A DNA stretch of 64,000 bases from an uncultured Eggerthellaceae bacterium (GTDB lineage Bacteria; Actinomycetota; Coriobacteriia; Coriobacteriales; Eggerthellaceae). Positions 16,576 through 26,137 of this stretch are shown in pieces. Position numbers and translations under genes: made by a program. Positions within the stretch are counted from its first letter, which is position 1; every line of letters starts with the position of its first letter. The notes beneath the pieces are model-generated. The model saw nothing but the letters and a program-made list of their open reading frames with translations. It was not told where the DNA came from and ran no database searches. The DNA lies in assembly GCA_934630905.1 (NCBI GenBank), contig CAKTXN010000002.1, positions 1 through 64,000 on the forward strand. The letters run 5' to 3'.

Positions 16576-17713
16576 CATCAGCCGCTTCGGCCAAATCTTC
16601 AAATGAAATGTTCAAAGGAGGCAAAAGACGAACTTTCTCCTTGGCAGTCAAACACAAAACTCCCTGCTCGCGGCAATCAGAGACCACATGAGCAGCGGGG
16701 CGCGTTGTCTTCAGGCCCATCATCAAACCTAAGCCCGAAACGCCCTCGATGCCACACGCACCTTGAAAACGATCACGCAAATAAGCTGCTTTCTCGCGCA
16801 CCTGCTCAAGAAGAGCATCGTCAATACGTGAAAGGATATTCAACGCACCGGCGCAGCAAACAGGATTTCCGCCAAACGTCGAGCCGTGATCGCCGTATCC
16901 CAGCGTGTTTTGAACGCGCTCGCCCATAAGACACGCGCCAATGGGCAGTCCACCGCCCAAGCCTTTCGCCGTAGTAACCACATCGGGGCTCACATCATAA
17001 TTCATGTACGCATAGAGCTTACCGGTGCGACCGTTACCCGTTTGGACCTCGTCCACCATGAACAAGCAATCGAACTCATGGCACAGCGCTTCAACAGCAC
17101 GCACGTATTCAGGCTCAAGCGGCAGCACGCCCCCTTCGCCTTGAATGCACTCGATAAGCACACCCGCAACGTTATGCGTTTCCAAGCAGGAGCGCAAAGC
17201 TTGCGCATCGTTTGCCGGAACGTGTACGAATCCGGGCGTCAATGGCTGGAACAACTCGTGATAATGCTCTTGACCAGTAGCCGCAAGCGTAGTGAGCGTG
17301 CGCCCGTGGAAGCTATTCTGAAGCGTCACAATAGTGGAATGCTCAGGCCCTTTCGTATCAGCCGCCCACTTGCGTGCAACTTTAATAGCGCACTCGTTCG
17401 ATTCCGCGCCGGAGTTGGCGAAAAAGACTTTCTTCATGCCAGTACGTTCGCACAGCATTTCAGCCAACTTCGCACACGGTTCGGTGAAATACAGATTCGA
17501 GGTATGCTGCAGCGTTCCCAACTGGGAAATTACCGCCTGCTGCCACTGCTCATCGGCATAGCCGAAAGCGTTCACACCAATGCCCGAGCCCATATCAACG
17601 TAGCGTTTGCCCTGCGCATCGTAAGCATGGCAGCCTTCGCCACGCACCAACTCAACGGGAAAACGATTATACGTGCTCGCCACAAATTCGGTATCAATAT
17701 CAGTAATGCTCAC
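16544..17713 (-). CDS. argD: Acetylornithine aminotransferase
   Basis: A 389-residue class-III PLP aminotransferase that converts N-acetylglutamate semialdehyde to N-acetylornithine. Visible are the SGAESNECAIK segment, the metal/PLP Asp in FMVDEVQTGNGRTG and the Schiff-base Lys250 in VVTTAKGLGGGLPIGA. It begins with GTG and is the last gene of argC-argJ-argB-argD. Some ArgD enzymes also serve lysine synthesis as succinyl-DAP aminotransferases, but ddh in this window suggests a different lysine route. Confidence 0.93.
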   Translation of the reverse strand: MSITDIDTEFVASTYNRFPVELVRGEGCHAYDAQGKRYVDMGSGIGVNAFGYADEQWQQAVISQLGTLQHTSNLYFTEPCAKLAEMLCERTGMKKVFFANSGAESNECAIKVARKWAADTKGPEHSTIVTLQNSFHGRTLTTLAATGQEHYHELFQPLTPGFVHVPANDAQALRSCLETHNVAGVLIECIQGEGGVLPLEPEYVRAVEALCHEFDCLFMVDEVQTGNGRTGKLYAYMNYDVSPDVVTTAKGLGGGLPIGACLMGERVQNTLGYGDHGSTFGGNPVCCAGALNILSRIDDALLEQVREKAAYLRDRFQGACGIEGVSGLGLMMGLKTTRPAAHVVSDCREQGVLCLTAKEKVRLLPPLNISFEDLAEAADVILAAAARPC

Positions 17714-17821
17714 TCGTTTTTCTTTCTCTTCAAGGTGTCGTGCTTCATAAAACCGCAGATAAAACGTCGTCCGTTTGGCGCATGTTCGGCGAACCCCAAC
17801 AGACGGATTGCCAACAGTGCG

Positions 17822-18682
17822 CTACGCCGTAACCATCGTACCGGCACCTTCGTCGGTCATAAGCTCCATCAAAATGGAGTGCGGAATGCGCCCGTCCATA
17901 ATGACGACTTTCTCCACACCGCGTTCAATGGCGTCAATGCAGCACGCCACTTTGGGAATCATGCCGCCCGAAATGATGCCTTTTTCCTTAAGTTCCGATG
18001 CCTGCGAGACCGTCATCTCGGTGATAAGGCTCGAAGGATCGTCTTTATCGCGTAAAACGCCCGCGATATCGGTCATCATGATAAGGCGCTGCGCGTTCAG
18101 GGCGCCGGCAATAGCCGCAGCAGCAATATCGCCGTTGATGTTGTACGTTTCGCCATTTGGACCACAACCAAGCGTCGAGATGACCGGAATATACCCGCCA
18201 TCAAGCAAATCAAGGACCGGCTTGACGTTTACCGACGTTACATCGCCCACGAAGCCCAACTTCGGATCGCGCTGCTTCGCCTGAATCAAACGGCTGTCCA
18301 AACCCGAAAGACCCATAGCATTACCGCCGCGCTGGCTGAGCATGCCTACCAGCGTCTTGTTCACCTTGCCCGCCAGAACCATTTGCACAATGTCAACGGT
18401 TTCCTCGTCGGTCACGCGCTGACCATCAATGAACTTCACTTCCTTGCCAAGTCGCTTCGTTAACGCGCTGATTTCCGGGCCGCCGCCATGAACGAGCACC
18501 ACGCGCACGCCAACAAGCCACAGCAGAACAATATCTTCCATGACCTGCTGCTTTAAATGCTCGTCAACCATTGCGTTGCCACCGTATTTGATTACGATGA
18601 TCTGCCCCGCGTGGAACCGTATGTACGGCAGCGCCTGGGCAAGAACCTCGGCGCGCTGTTCGTTGGAAAAGTGATTCTGCAT
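17822..18682 (-). CDS. argB: Acetylglutamate kinase
   Basis: A 286-residue amino-acid kinase that phosphorylates N-acetylglutamate. It shows the nucleotide-binding Lys in IVIKYGGNAM, the glycine-rich VLVHGGGPEI and the substrate loop NINGDIAAAAIAGAL. It lacks the long N-terminal helix that marks arginine-sensitive hexameric enzymes only in part: residues 1-25 (NHFSNEQRAEVLAQALPYI) do resemble that helix, so arginine feedback inhibition is possible. GGAAAGAAG lies upstream of the ATG. It sits between argJ and argD. Confidence 0.94.
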   Translation of the reverse strand: MQNHFSNEQRAEVLAQALPYIRFHAGQIIVIKYGGNAMVDEHLKQQVMEDIVLLWLVGVRVVLVHGGGPEISALTKRLGKEVKFIDGQRVTDEETVDIVQMVLAGKVNKTLVGMLSQRGGNAMGLSGLDSRLIQAKQRDPKLGFVGDVTSVNVKPVLDLLDGGYIPVISTLGCGPNGETYNINGDIAAAAIAGALNAQRLIMMTDIAGVLRDKDDPSSLITEMTVSQASELKEKGIISGGMIPKVACCIDAIERGVEKVVIMDGRIPHSILMELMTDEGAGTMVTA

Positions 18683-18747
18683 TCTCTTCGTTCTTCTTTC
18701 CTTAATGCTGCTCTTGGCAAGGCCCTTTGGTTTCGGCGTGATGCACC

Positions 18748-19965
18748 TTAGGTTCGATAATCTCCGTTGATCTTCACGTATTCGTACGTCAAGTCACAGC
18801 CCCATGCCGTGGCGCTTTCCTGGCCGCTGTTCAAATCAACAAGAATTTGAATCTCACTTTCAACCAGGACTTCCTTTGCTTCTTCTTCGGAGAAGGGAAC
18901 GCCCGCTCCGCCTTCGCACAGCAGCACTTCGCCGCCGGTGCTGCGGAAGCGCACGTCCACTTTATGCACGTCCACGTCAACGGGCGCATACCCAATAGCG
19001 CACAAAACACGACCCCAGTTGGCGTCTGCTCCGAAAATTGCTGCCTTCACCAAGCTCGAGCAAATAACGCTTTTCGCCACAACGCGCGCCGTCTGCTTGT
19101 CGGCCGCACCCGACACCACGCATTCGATAAGTTTCGAAGCGCCTTCGCCATCGGCTGCCATCCGACGCGCAAGCGTACGCGTCACCGTTGCAAGCGCCTC
19201 CGTAAACGCCTGATAATCGGCACCTTCCGCTGCTGAAATCGGCGTGTTACCCGCCAGCCCGTTCGCAAGCACCACAACCATGTCGTTTGTGGATGTGTCG
19301 CCATCAACGCTAATCATGTTGAAGCTATCCTGGATGTCCGCGGAAAGCGCCGCTTGAAGAACCGCCGGCTCAATAGCAGCATCGGTCGTGATAAAGCCCA
19401 GCATGGTGGCCATGTTCGGATGAATCATGCCGCTTCCCTTAGAGATGCCGCCCATGTGGCACGTTACGCCACCCAGCTCGAACTCGACGGCGACTTTTTT
19501 CTCCACCGTGTCGGTTGTCATGATGCCTTCCGCGGCGGCGCTTGCGCCCTGTGCGCTCAAACCGGAAACAAGTTGCGGAATTCCTGCCTTGAACGGGTCA
19601 AGACTCATGGGCTGCCCGATAACGCCCGTGGATGCAACAACAACGTCATCAGGGGAAATACCCATTTCACGGGCAAGAAGCTGGCTTGTTCGCTCGGCAA
19701 TCTCCACACCGTTCGCGTTACACGTATTTGCATTGCCGCTGTTGCAAATAATGACTTGCGCATGGCCGTCCGCCAAATGGGCGCGCGTCACTTCGAGCGG
19801 CGCACCTTTCACTTTATTCGTGGTGTACGTTGCCGCAGCCGCGCAGCGCACTTCGCTTGCAATAAGCGACAAATCGCGCTTGGAGCGATTCATGCGGAAG
19901 CCGCAATGCACGCCATTGGCGGTAAATCCCGCCGGAGCGCAAACACCGCCTTCGATAAACTTCAT
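18748..19965 (-). CDS. argJ: Bifunctional ornithine acetyltransferase / N-acetylglutamate synthase
   Basis: A 405-residue Ntn-fold ArgJ. It recycles the acetyl group from N-acetylornithine to glutamate and in bifunctional forms also makes N-acetylglutamate from acetyl-CoA. The self-cleavage site lies in KGSGMIHPNMATMLGF, where the Thr after Ala becomes the N-terminal nucleophile. The start at 19965 (MKFIEGGVCAPAGF) has GGAAAGGATTGAT upstream; a longer frame of 27 more codons is not needed. Its presence indicates the cyclic arginine pathway, with no argA or argE required. Confidence 0.95.
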   Translation of the reverse strand: MKFIEGGVCAPAGFTANGVHCGFRMNRSKRDLSLIASEVRCAAAATYTTNKVKGAPLEVTRAHLADGHAQVIICNSGNANTCNANGVEIAERTSQLLAREMGISPDDVVVASTGVIGQPMSLDPFKAGIPQLVSGLSAQGASAAAEGIMTTDTVEKKVAVEFELGGVTCHMGGISKGSGMIHPNMATMLGFITTDAAIEPAVLQAALSADIQDSFNMISVDGDTSTNDMVVVLANGLAGNTPISAAEGADYQAFTEALATVTRTLARRMAADGEGASKLIECVVSGAADKQTARVVAKSVICSSLVKAAIFGADANWGRVLCAIGYAPVDVDVHKVDVRFRSTGGEVLLCEGGAGVPFSEEEAKEVLVESEIQILVDLNSGQESATAWGCDLTYEYVKINGDYRT

Positions 19966-20064
19966 ATCAATCCTTTCCGTTTTTGCAGAAACTTCCGATC
20001 GATTACCCTCATCGCTTGTCCTACCCACGCGCCCAACTGCACGCAATGAAAAGAGAGCGACGGT

Positions 20065-21012
20065 TCAGGCTCGCACATTCAAGCCAAGCGTAGGATCAAC
20101 GCCCAAAACCAAATTCATGTTCTGAATAGCAGCGCCCGACGAACCTTTGCCCAGATTATCGAAGCGTGCCACCAGTAGCAAGCGCTCATCGGTGCCGCAC
20201 ACACTTATCTGCATATCATCGCGTCCTGTGAACGCAGCGGCTGACAAGAAGCCCCCTTCAGCAGCTTCCGCTTCGGGTACAAAATGCACCACGCCGCACG
20301 TGTCGCTCGCATAAAACTGCTCATACGCCTGCTCGATAGCCGCTTTGCCGCCCGCCACCTGCGAAGCAAAAACCGGCACGCATACCTCCATGCCCGCATA
20401 ATACGGGGCAACGGTCGGGCAGAAAATAGGCGCTTGCTCCAAATCGCACATTTTCACCATTTCGGGAAGATGTTTGTGCTGCTGGCTCAAGCCGTAAACG
20501 CGCGGAGCCGCAAGCAGCTCGTCTTGGTTCGCTGCGTTTTCGTACTGCGCAATCATGGATTTTCCGCCGCCGGAATATCCCGTAAGCGAAAAACACGTCA
20601 GCTGCGCCGCAGGATCTAAAACGCCGGAGCGCACCAACGGAGCAACAAGCGCGATGAAGCCGCTTGCATGACATCCCGGGTTGGCAATGCGCTTTGCCGT
20701 TGAAACAGCCTGGTCATCAGGTAAAATCTCAGGGAAACCATAAGTCCAGCTGGAATTAACACGATGTGCTGTTGATGTGTCGATAATCACCGTATCTGGG
20801 TTTTCCACTAACGTTGCCGCTTCAATTGCCGCAGCATCGGGCAAGCACAGAAACGCGATATCGGCCGCGTTGAGCATTTCTTTGCGCTTGACAACATTTT
20901 TGCGCTGGTCATCGGGCAGCGCAAGCAGCGTGATGTCAGGCCGCTGCGCAAGGCGATCGTGGATGCGCAAACCCGTGGTGCCGGCGCTGCCGTCGATAAA
21001 TACGTTTGTCAT
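20065..21012 (-). CDS. argC: N-acetyl-gamma-glutamyl-phosphate reductase, type 2
   Basis: A 315-residue short-form (type 2) ArgC, which reduces N-acetylglutamyl phosphate to the semialdehyde with NADPH. The N-terminal nucleotide-binding segment is VFIDGSAGTTGLRIHDRL, and the catalytic Cys lies in ANPGCHASGFIAL. An ATG four codons further upstream (21024) is also in frame. The inner one is preferred because it fits the family start, although neither has a strong ribosome site. It is first in the arg operon and diverges from a LysR gene, with an inverted-repeat sequence just upstream. Confidence 0.9.
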   Translation of the reverse strand: MTNVFIDGSAGTTGLRIHDRLAQRPDITLLALPDDQRKNVVKRKEMLNAADIAFLCLPDAAAIEAATLVENPDTVIIDTSTAHRVNSSWTYGFPEILPDDQAVSTAKRIANPGCHASGFIALVAPLVRSGVLDPAAQLTCFSLTGYSGGGKSMIAQYENAANQDELLAAPRVYGLSQQHKHLPEMVKMCDLEQAPIFCPTVAPYYAGMEVCVPVFASQVAGGKAAIEQAYEQFYASDTCGVVHFVPEAEAAEGGFLSAAAFTGRDDMQISVCGTDERLLLVARFDNLGKGSSGAAIQNMNLVLGVDPTLGLNVRA

Positions 21013-21049
21013 TGCAAAATCCATTCAATATTGCATAATTAGTTTGTAA

Positions 21050-21068
21050 TATGCAGTTTATTTGCATA
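21050..21068. promoter_or_regulatory. Candidate ARG-box-like operator upstream of argC
   Basis: TATGCA and TGCATA form an inverted repeat separated by seven A/T-rich bases, about 40 bases upstream of argC. A further TTGCATAA lies on the downstream side. Size, symmetry and AT-rich centre resemble ArgR boxes, but the half-site differs from the classical TGAAT core, so the assignment is tentative. Confidence 0.35.
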
Positions 21069-21391
21069 AAACGTCTTGTCTAGTCATTTTTAAGAAAAAT
21101 GCAGAATACGCCCACTTTTCTCCGTAAGCGCACGGCATGCAAGACGTAGATATCGTAAAAATCAATGACTCAGCTTTTTACAAACCTGATATCAAATAAA
21201 ATGGAACGCAAAACGACACATGCGCCCCGCCACGTGGGTCAGGCACGCGCGATAGGCGCCTACAGCCATAGCGTGTGACCGCCCGCACCCATCACCTGCG
21301 CGCGCCACCTGCAACCATCGCGCTTGCCGCAAGCAGCGCGCCACAAGCGACCGCCGCCCGCATCCGCCGGCGCATATCCGAAAGGAGCCTT

Positions 21392-22315
21392 ATGACCCTT
21401 CAACAACTTCGCTACCTTATGGCGGTAGCACAGCAAGGTTCGTTCAACGCCGCCGCTGCGCGCCTATTCGTTTCCCAATCAACGCTTTCCATTTCCATCA
21501 AAGAACTGGAAGAAGAGCTGGGCATTCAGATTTTTTTGCGCTCGAATCGCGGCCTGAAGCTCACCAACGATGGCACCGAGTTGCTTGGTTACGCGCGCCA
21601 AGTAATCGAGCAGGCCGAACTGCTTGAAAACCGCTACGCCACCCGCTCGGAAGAACGCGCGCGTCTGGCCATTAGCACCCAGCATTACGCGTTTTGCGTC
21701 CAGGCGTTCGTGAGCCTGACCAACGAATATCAAGGCGGTGCCTACGACTTCACGCTGCGCGAAACGCGTACCGGCGAGATTATCGATGACGTGCGCAACT
21801 TTAAAGCCGACATTGGCATCTTGTACCTTTCCGCCGCAAACGAGAAAGTTCTGACCAGCACATTTGATGAAGCGCATCTGACGTTTACGCCGCTGTTTGT
21901 CGCTCGTGCGCACGTGTTCGTGGGAAGCCATCATCCGCTGGCAGCGCGCGAAAGCGTTTCCCTGGCCGATCTTGAAGACTACCCGCGCTACTCGTTCGAG
22001 CAGGGTCTTACGAACTCGTTCCATTATTCCGAAGAGCCATTCGGCTACCTGCCCCACACGCGAAACATCACGTATTCCGACCGCGGCACGCTCACAACGC
22101 TGCTCACGTTCGGCAACGGTTACACGCTGTCCACGGGCGTTTTGTCCGACGAAATGTCATCGGATATTGTGGCAATTCCCCTTAAAGAGGAATGCATCAT
22201 GCGCATTGGCTACATAACACACGATGAAAAAATACTCTCTGAGCTGGCGAAACGATACATAACGCTGCTGCATGGCCGCATTGAGATGACGCTCGGCGAA
22301 AAAACCATCGAGTAG
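21392..22315 (+). CDS. LysR-family transcriptional regulator
   Basis: A 307-residue LysR regulator. The N-terminal winged helix is LQQLRYLMAVAQQGSFNAAAARLFVSQSTLS-like and is followed by the coiled linker helix and a periplasmic-binding-protein-like effector domain. The start at 21392 has AAAGGAGCCTT upstream; 39 additional in-frame codons upstream look non-coding. It is divergent from argC across a ~380-base gap and convergent with the MenE-MenC-like gene, so its own promoter region and the arg operon are the obvious candidate targets. The effector is unknown. Confidence 0.9.
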   Translation: MTLQQLRYLMAVAQQGSFNAAAARLFVSQSTLSISIKELEEELGIQIFLRSNRGLKLTNDGTELLGYARQVIEQAELLENRYATRSEERARLAISTQHYAFCVQAFVSLTNEYQGGAYDFTLRETRTGEIIDDVRNFKADIGILYLSAANEKVLTSTFDEAHLTFTPLFVARAHVFVGSHHPLAARESVSLADLEDYPRYSFEQGLTNSFHYSEEPFGYLPHTRNITYSDRGTLTTLLTFGNGYTLSTGVLSDEMSSDIVAIPLKEECIMRIGYITHDEKILSELAKRYITLLHGRIEMTLGEKTIE

Positions 22316-22468
22316 AAGGCTGCACCGAGCAGCTTGCGCCAGTCGACTCGCCCACCCCGCGGCCGCCCGGACCTTCCGTACCTGTAGCGCCGAACGACAC
22401 TTGTGCCCTCCATGACCCGCGCACGCCTTGCAGTCGCCAGCAGCTTCTGCACCACCCCACAGGCGCTG

Positions 22469-25432
22469 CTACTCAACAACAATGCTGCGAATCAGGTAGC
22501 GCTCCAGCGCCGCTCGATCAAGAGCGCACCCGAAACCGCTGGGCGCCTGGGCCTTGTTCAGCGTGACCAGCCCGCGCTCCACCGTGTGAGCAGGATTCGC
22601 AATATCGCTCACGAACTGTCGCAGCACCGAACCGGTGTTTCCCGCATCTTCCACCGTGGGAAGCGTTTGCAGCGCAGCGTGCATTTTTCGCGAAATACCC
22701 AGGTCGAACATGCCGCCAACCCAAATATGCACCCCGCGGATATGAGCTTGCCGAACAAAGTCAAGCGTTGGCCGCACGCCGCCGAACTCACCCACGCGTG
22801 CAACCACGTACCGCAAATTGGGATATTCCAAGGCAAGATAAGCTTCTTGCAGCGTTGGGACCGTCTCGTCAAGGCAAATCGGCGTATGCAGCGTCTGCTG
22901 AAAACGAGACAGCTGCGCCAAATGACGGCGCACTAAAGACCGCCGATCATTCGCCCGTGCACCGCCCATAAACCGCGAGGCCACCGCAGAAACATCCCCC
23001 GCAAACGCAAGCGGCTCTTCAATCCAAGAGATGTTGAATTCATCCAAAGCACGCAGCTCATCTGCGGTTTCTTCCGTAAAACTGCGATGCGCATCGAGCG
23101 TTATCATCAAATCCGGGAAAACCTGCCGCACAGCGCGCACGCGCTGGTACGTCATGCCCGGACAAACATCAAGCGTCACGCAGCTATAGCCCGCCTCAAC
23201 GCAACGCCACACCTGCTCTACCGTGTCGTGCGCATCCACCAAACCCACCACGGCAGCTGCACGCACGCGACATTGCGAGCCATCGGCGCTGGACGGCCTG
23301 CCGCCAATCAGCTGCCAAAATGCCAAGCCCGACACCTTGCCATACAAGTCCCAAAACGCCGGCTCCAACGCACCAACAGAGCGCACGTGTCGTTGGGCAT
23401 CGGGGCATTCCATAAGGCAGGGGAAGACTTCGCCCGGATGCAAAAACGCCTGGCCAACAACGTGCGACGCCAGCACATTCGCCAAATACTCCTCGGCATC
23501 CTTCAGCGTTTCAAAGCCGGAATCATCGCTGGAAAACGCCACACATTCGCCAATACCCGTACGCCCCGCGTAATCCACAATCTCGACTAAAAGCGACTCG
23601 CGCTGCTTGCACGTCTTTCCGCCAATTTTCGCTGCGCTTGCAAGCGGCACTGCAACATGATGCAGCTTCACCTTCGCCACTTCCAAGCGCTCGCTGCAGC
23701 ATCGCTCAAGCAGTGCTTCATCCACGCGTCCCGCACTCGTACGCGGAAACGAGTCCAGCGCAAAAATGTGCCGCGGAATGCTGTACGTCGAGAGCTGCGT
23801 TGCTAAATTCAAGCGAAGATGTGCAGCAAAATCCCTGTTCGACGGCCTGCCCTGCTGACCTCGATCATTGCGCTCCACGAATGCCACAGGGCATTGACCC
23901 AATGCGGCATGCGGCGCACCGAAAACGTACACATCGGACACGCCTTTTTCGGCAAGCAGCAATTCTTTGATTTCATCAGGGAAAACGTTGTTTCCGCCAC
24001 ACAGGAACATGGTATCGGTGCGTCCCCGCACGGTAATGCGGTCGGCGTGGCATTTCGCGGTGTCGCCCGTAGGCAAAAAACCGTTCACCGTAATGGAGCC
24101 GCGCATGCCCAGATATCGGTCGCACACGCTGGCGCCCTTCACCAGCAAACGCCCAAATCCGCTTGGCGCCGCTTGTTCGATACGCACCTCGTAACCAGGC
24201 AGCAAGCGAAGCGAGCCATCAAACGTGTCATCAATCGGTCCAATAGCAATATGACCTGCGGTTTCGGTAATACCATACCCCGCATATACACAGATGCGCC
24301 GCTTTGCGCACGCCGACATCACGCTGTGATCAAGCGCCGACCCGCCTAAAAGCAGGCAGCTATACCGCCGCAGCGCTGCTTGGTTCTCGCACATCAGCAG
24401 CTCAGCCACCATGGCATCGTCAACCGCGATGTGCGTCGCACCCAGCCGATCAACATCGCGCAGCAGCGTATCGGGCTGGAAGCACTCGTACACGGCGAAG
24501 GCGGAACGATTGCAAATGCTGCGCACGATCACCTGCAAGCCCATAACGCGATAAAACGGCAGCACGGCCTGCCAAACGCCGCGCCCTTGCTTGCACATCA
24601 CGCTGTTCAGGGATTTTGCGGCTTCCGTTACGTTTTTCCAGCTCAGGCACACCGGTTTGCTCTTGCCCGAAACACCCGCCGTGAACAGAACAACCGCCGG
24701 CTTCGCGCCGTCGAAAAGATGTGCGGAGTGATCGGCAAAATGCACCACCGCTTCTTCCGAATCGGAAGAATAACGGCGCAACTGCGAAGGCGGAAGCTTC
24801 GTTGCGTCGCGCCCCAAGCGTCCCGCTTCCGCATATGACCCCTGAATGGGGCCACTTGAGAAAGAGGCGCGCACGCCATTACGCCGGTTCGTGCCAGAAT
24901 TGGACGACCAGCCGCGCGCCGTTTCGGCATCAACGTTTCCCACCGCATCGCGCACACCTGCGCGCGCGACTTTTCCGCGCAAATAATCGTTCTCGGAACT
25001 ACCAGCATCGGAAGAAAGGCCTGCTTGAACGCCAGGTGCTTCCCCATCGATGATCAAGCGCGCATGCTGAATAAGATCTTCGATGTTTTCCTGGTCAATG
25101 AAACACGAAATGGTCGTGTTGGGAATCGATTCGATTTCGGCATAACGCGCCGCGCGCTCGGCGGGCGTCAAGTGCGGATCCATGCCTATCAGGGCAAAAT
25201 TGCCGTACGCCGCCGCAAGCAGCAACAACGGCCACGCTTCACCGTTGGGCAGCTCGACCGCCACATAATGGCCGCGCGCCACACCTGCAAAGCGCAAGCA
25301 TTGCGCCAAAGCGGCTCCGTGCAAACGAGCGCGATGATAGCTGTACCGCGTCTCGTGACCCGCTGCGTCCATCGCGGTAAAACAAAGCTGACGCGGATTC
25401 GTTCGTGCCATGTTTTCGAAAATTCGAAGCAT
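22469..25432 (-). CDS. MenE-MenC-like fusion (acyl-CoA ligase + OSB synthase-like), catalytic residues altered
   Basis: A 987-residue two-part protein. Residues ~1-575 are an adenylate-forming ligase most like O-succinylbenzoate-CoA ligase, with P-loop LFTAGVSGKSK, GYGITET and PTGD. A Ser/Arg-rich insert occupies ~130-245. The A10 motif reads PRTSAGRVD, so the catalytic Lys is Arg569. Residues ~585-987 are an enolase-superfamily domain resembling o-succinylbenzoate synthase. The metal ligands Asp780, Glu805 and Asp855 are kept. The KxK motif is T753-L-D755 and the second-face Lys is Arg879. Both activities are therefore doubtful, or the protein does something else. The start at 25432 follows GAAAGG; longer frames overlap the preceding gene. 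No other men genes are in the window. Confidence 0.8.
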   Translation of the reverse strand: MLRIFENMARTNPRQLCFTAMDAAGHETRYSYHRARLHGAALAQCLRFAGVARGHYVAVELPNGEAWPLLLLAAAYGNFALIGMDPHLTPAERAARYAEIESIPNTTISCFIDQENIEDLIQHARLIIDGEAPGVQAGLSSDAGSSENDYLRGKVARAGVRDAVGNVDAETARGWSSNSGTNRRNGVRASFSSGPIQGSYAEAGRLGRDATKLPPSQLRRYSSDSEEAVVHFADHSAHLFDGAKPAVVLFTAGVSGKSKPVCLSWKNVTEAAKSLNSVMCKQGRGVWQAVLPFYRVMGLQVIVRSICNRSAFAVYECFQPDTLLRDVDRLGATHIAVDDAMVAELLMCENQAALRRYSCLLLGGSALDHSVMSACAKRRICVYAGYGITETAGHIAIGPIDDTFDGSLRLLPGYEVRIEQAAPSGFGRLLVKGASVCDRYLGMRGSITVNGFLPTGDTAKCHADRITVRGRTDTMFLCGGNNVFPDEIKELLLAEKGVSDVYVFGAPHAALGQCPVAFVERNDRGQQGRPSNRDFAAHLRLNLATQLSTYSIPRHIFALDSFPRTSAGRVDEALLERCCSERLEVAKVKLHHVAVPLASAAKIGGKTCKQRESLLVEIVDYAGRTGIGECVAFSSDDSGFETLKDAEEYLANVLASHVVGQAFLHPGEVFPCLMECPDAQRHVRSVGALEPAFWDLYGKVSGLAFWQLIGGRPSSADGSQCRVRAAAVVGLVDAHDTVEQVWRCVEAGYSCVTLDVCPGMTYQRVRAVRQVFPDLMITLDAHRSFTEETADELRALDEFNISWIEEPLAFAGDVSAVASRFMGGARANDRRSLVRRHLAQLSRFQQTLHTPICLDETVPTLQEAYLALEYPNLRYVVARVGEFGGVRPTLDFVRQAHIRGVHIWVGGMFDLGISRKMHAALQTLPTVEDAGNTGSVLRQFVSDIANPAHTVERGLVTLNKAQAPSGFGCALDRAALERYLIRSIVVE

Positions 25433-25473
25433 GAATCGCGCCAGCCTTTCGTTATGAGTGGATGAGCGGTGCC

Positions 25474-25875
25474 CTAGCTCGTCCTCCGAGCAAGCTCCGC
25501 TAATTTCGGGAATAGTTCCTGCACGCGGTCGAAGCCGCGCGAACCTTCGTGCATGACAGTACAATACGTACAGTCTTTGTACCCTTTCTCATTGTAGCGG
25601 AACGCGCCGCCACAATCAGGCCCCAATGCGTATAACGGGCAGTAGCAAAAAACGCAATTGAATGTTATGTCGCTCGACAACTGATGACAAGGGAAGTAAG
25701 GGCAGGCATCGTGAGTAAAGATGCGCTCATCTTTTTCCGGAGAAACATCCGTTGTTGCGGGGGCATCTACGCGCGACGCAGCTGCGCACGCTTCCGTTGC
25801 GCCGACCTCCGCCATAGGCGCCGTCTGCTCCAAAGAGGCGTTCTCTGCCTGTTTTGCTTCTCCCAATTCCTGCAC
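25474..25875 (-). CDS. Cysteine-rich small-domain protein
   Basis: A 133-residue protein with a variable N-terminal half and a C-terminal cysteine-rich small domain: CPYFPCH, then FNCVFCYCPLY, DCGG and DCTYC. Seven or more Cys and a His suggest a bound metal or Fe-S centre. This domain family often appears near cobalamin genes, and the genome does carry a cbi locus, though 25 kb away. Translation probably begins at the GTG at 25875 next to GGAG, or at an internal ATG ~20 codons later with GGAG upstream. The function is unknown. It is followed after ~40 bases by the MenE-MenC-like gene. Confidence 0.7.
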   Translation of the reverse strand: MQELGEAKQAENASLEQTAPMAEVGATEACAAASRVDAPATTDVSPEKDERIFTHDACPYFPCHQLSSDITFNCVFCYCPLYALGPDCGGAFRYNEKGYKDCTYCTVMHEGSRGFDRVQELFPKLAELARRTS

Positions 25876-26137
25876 CTCCGTTTCTTATGCCTTCCGCTTT
25901 TTGTTGCTATGCGCGCTCAGCTCAACGCCGCTCGCATGTTTCCCGTCGCTGCGGCAGATGCGATACACGCGCTTAGTTGACGCACGCTGCCCCTAAGCGC
26001 AGCCGCTGCCACACGCTACCGAACCCGTTTCATCGCGAGCATCCACGCAACGCTTTTCAATGCCGCTCGCATGTCTTCGCTATTTTACCGTCTTTTTTCC
26101 ATGTTTTTACCGTGTTTTTGCCACATTTTGCAAGTTA

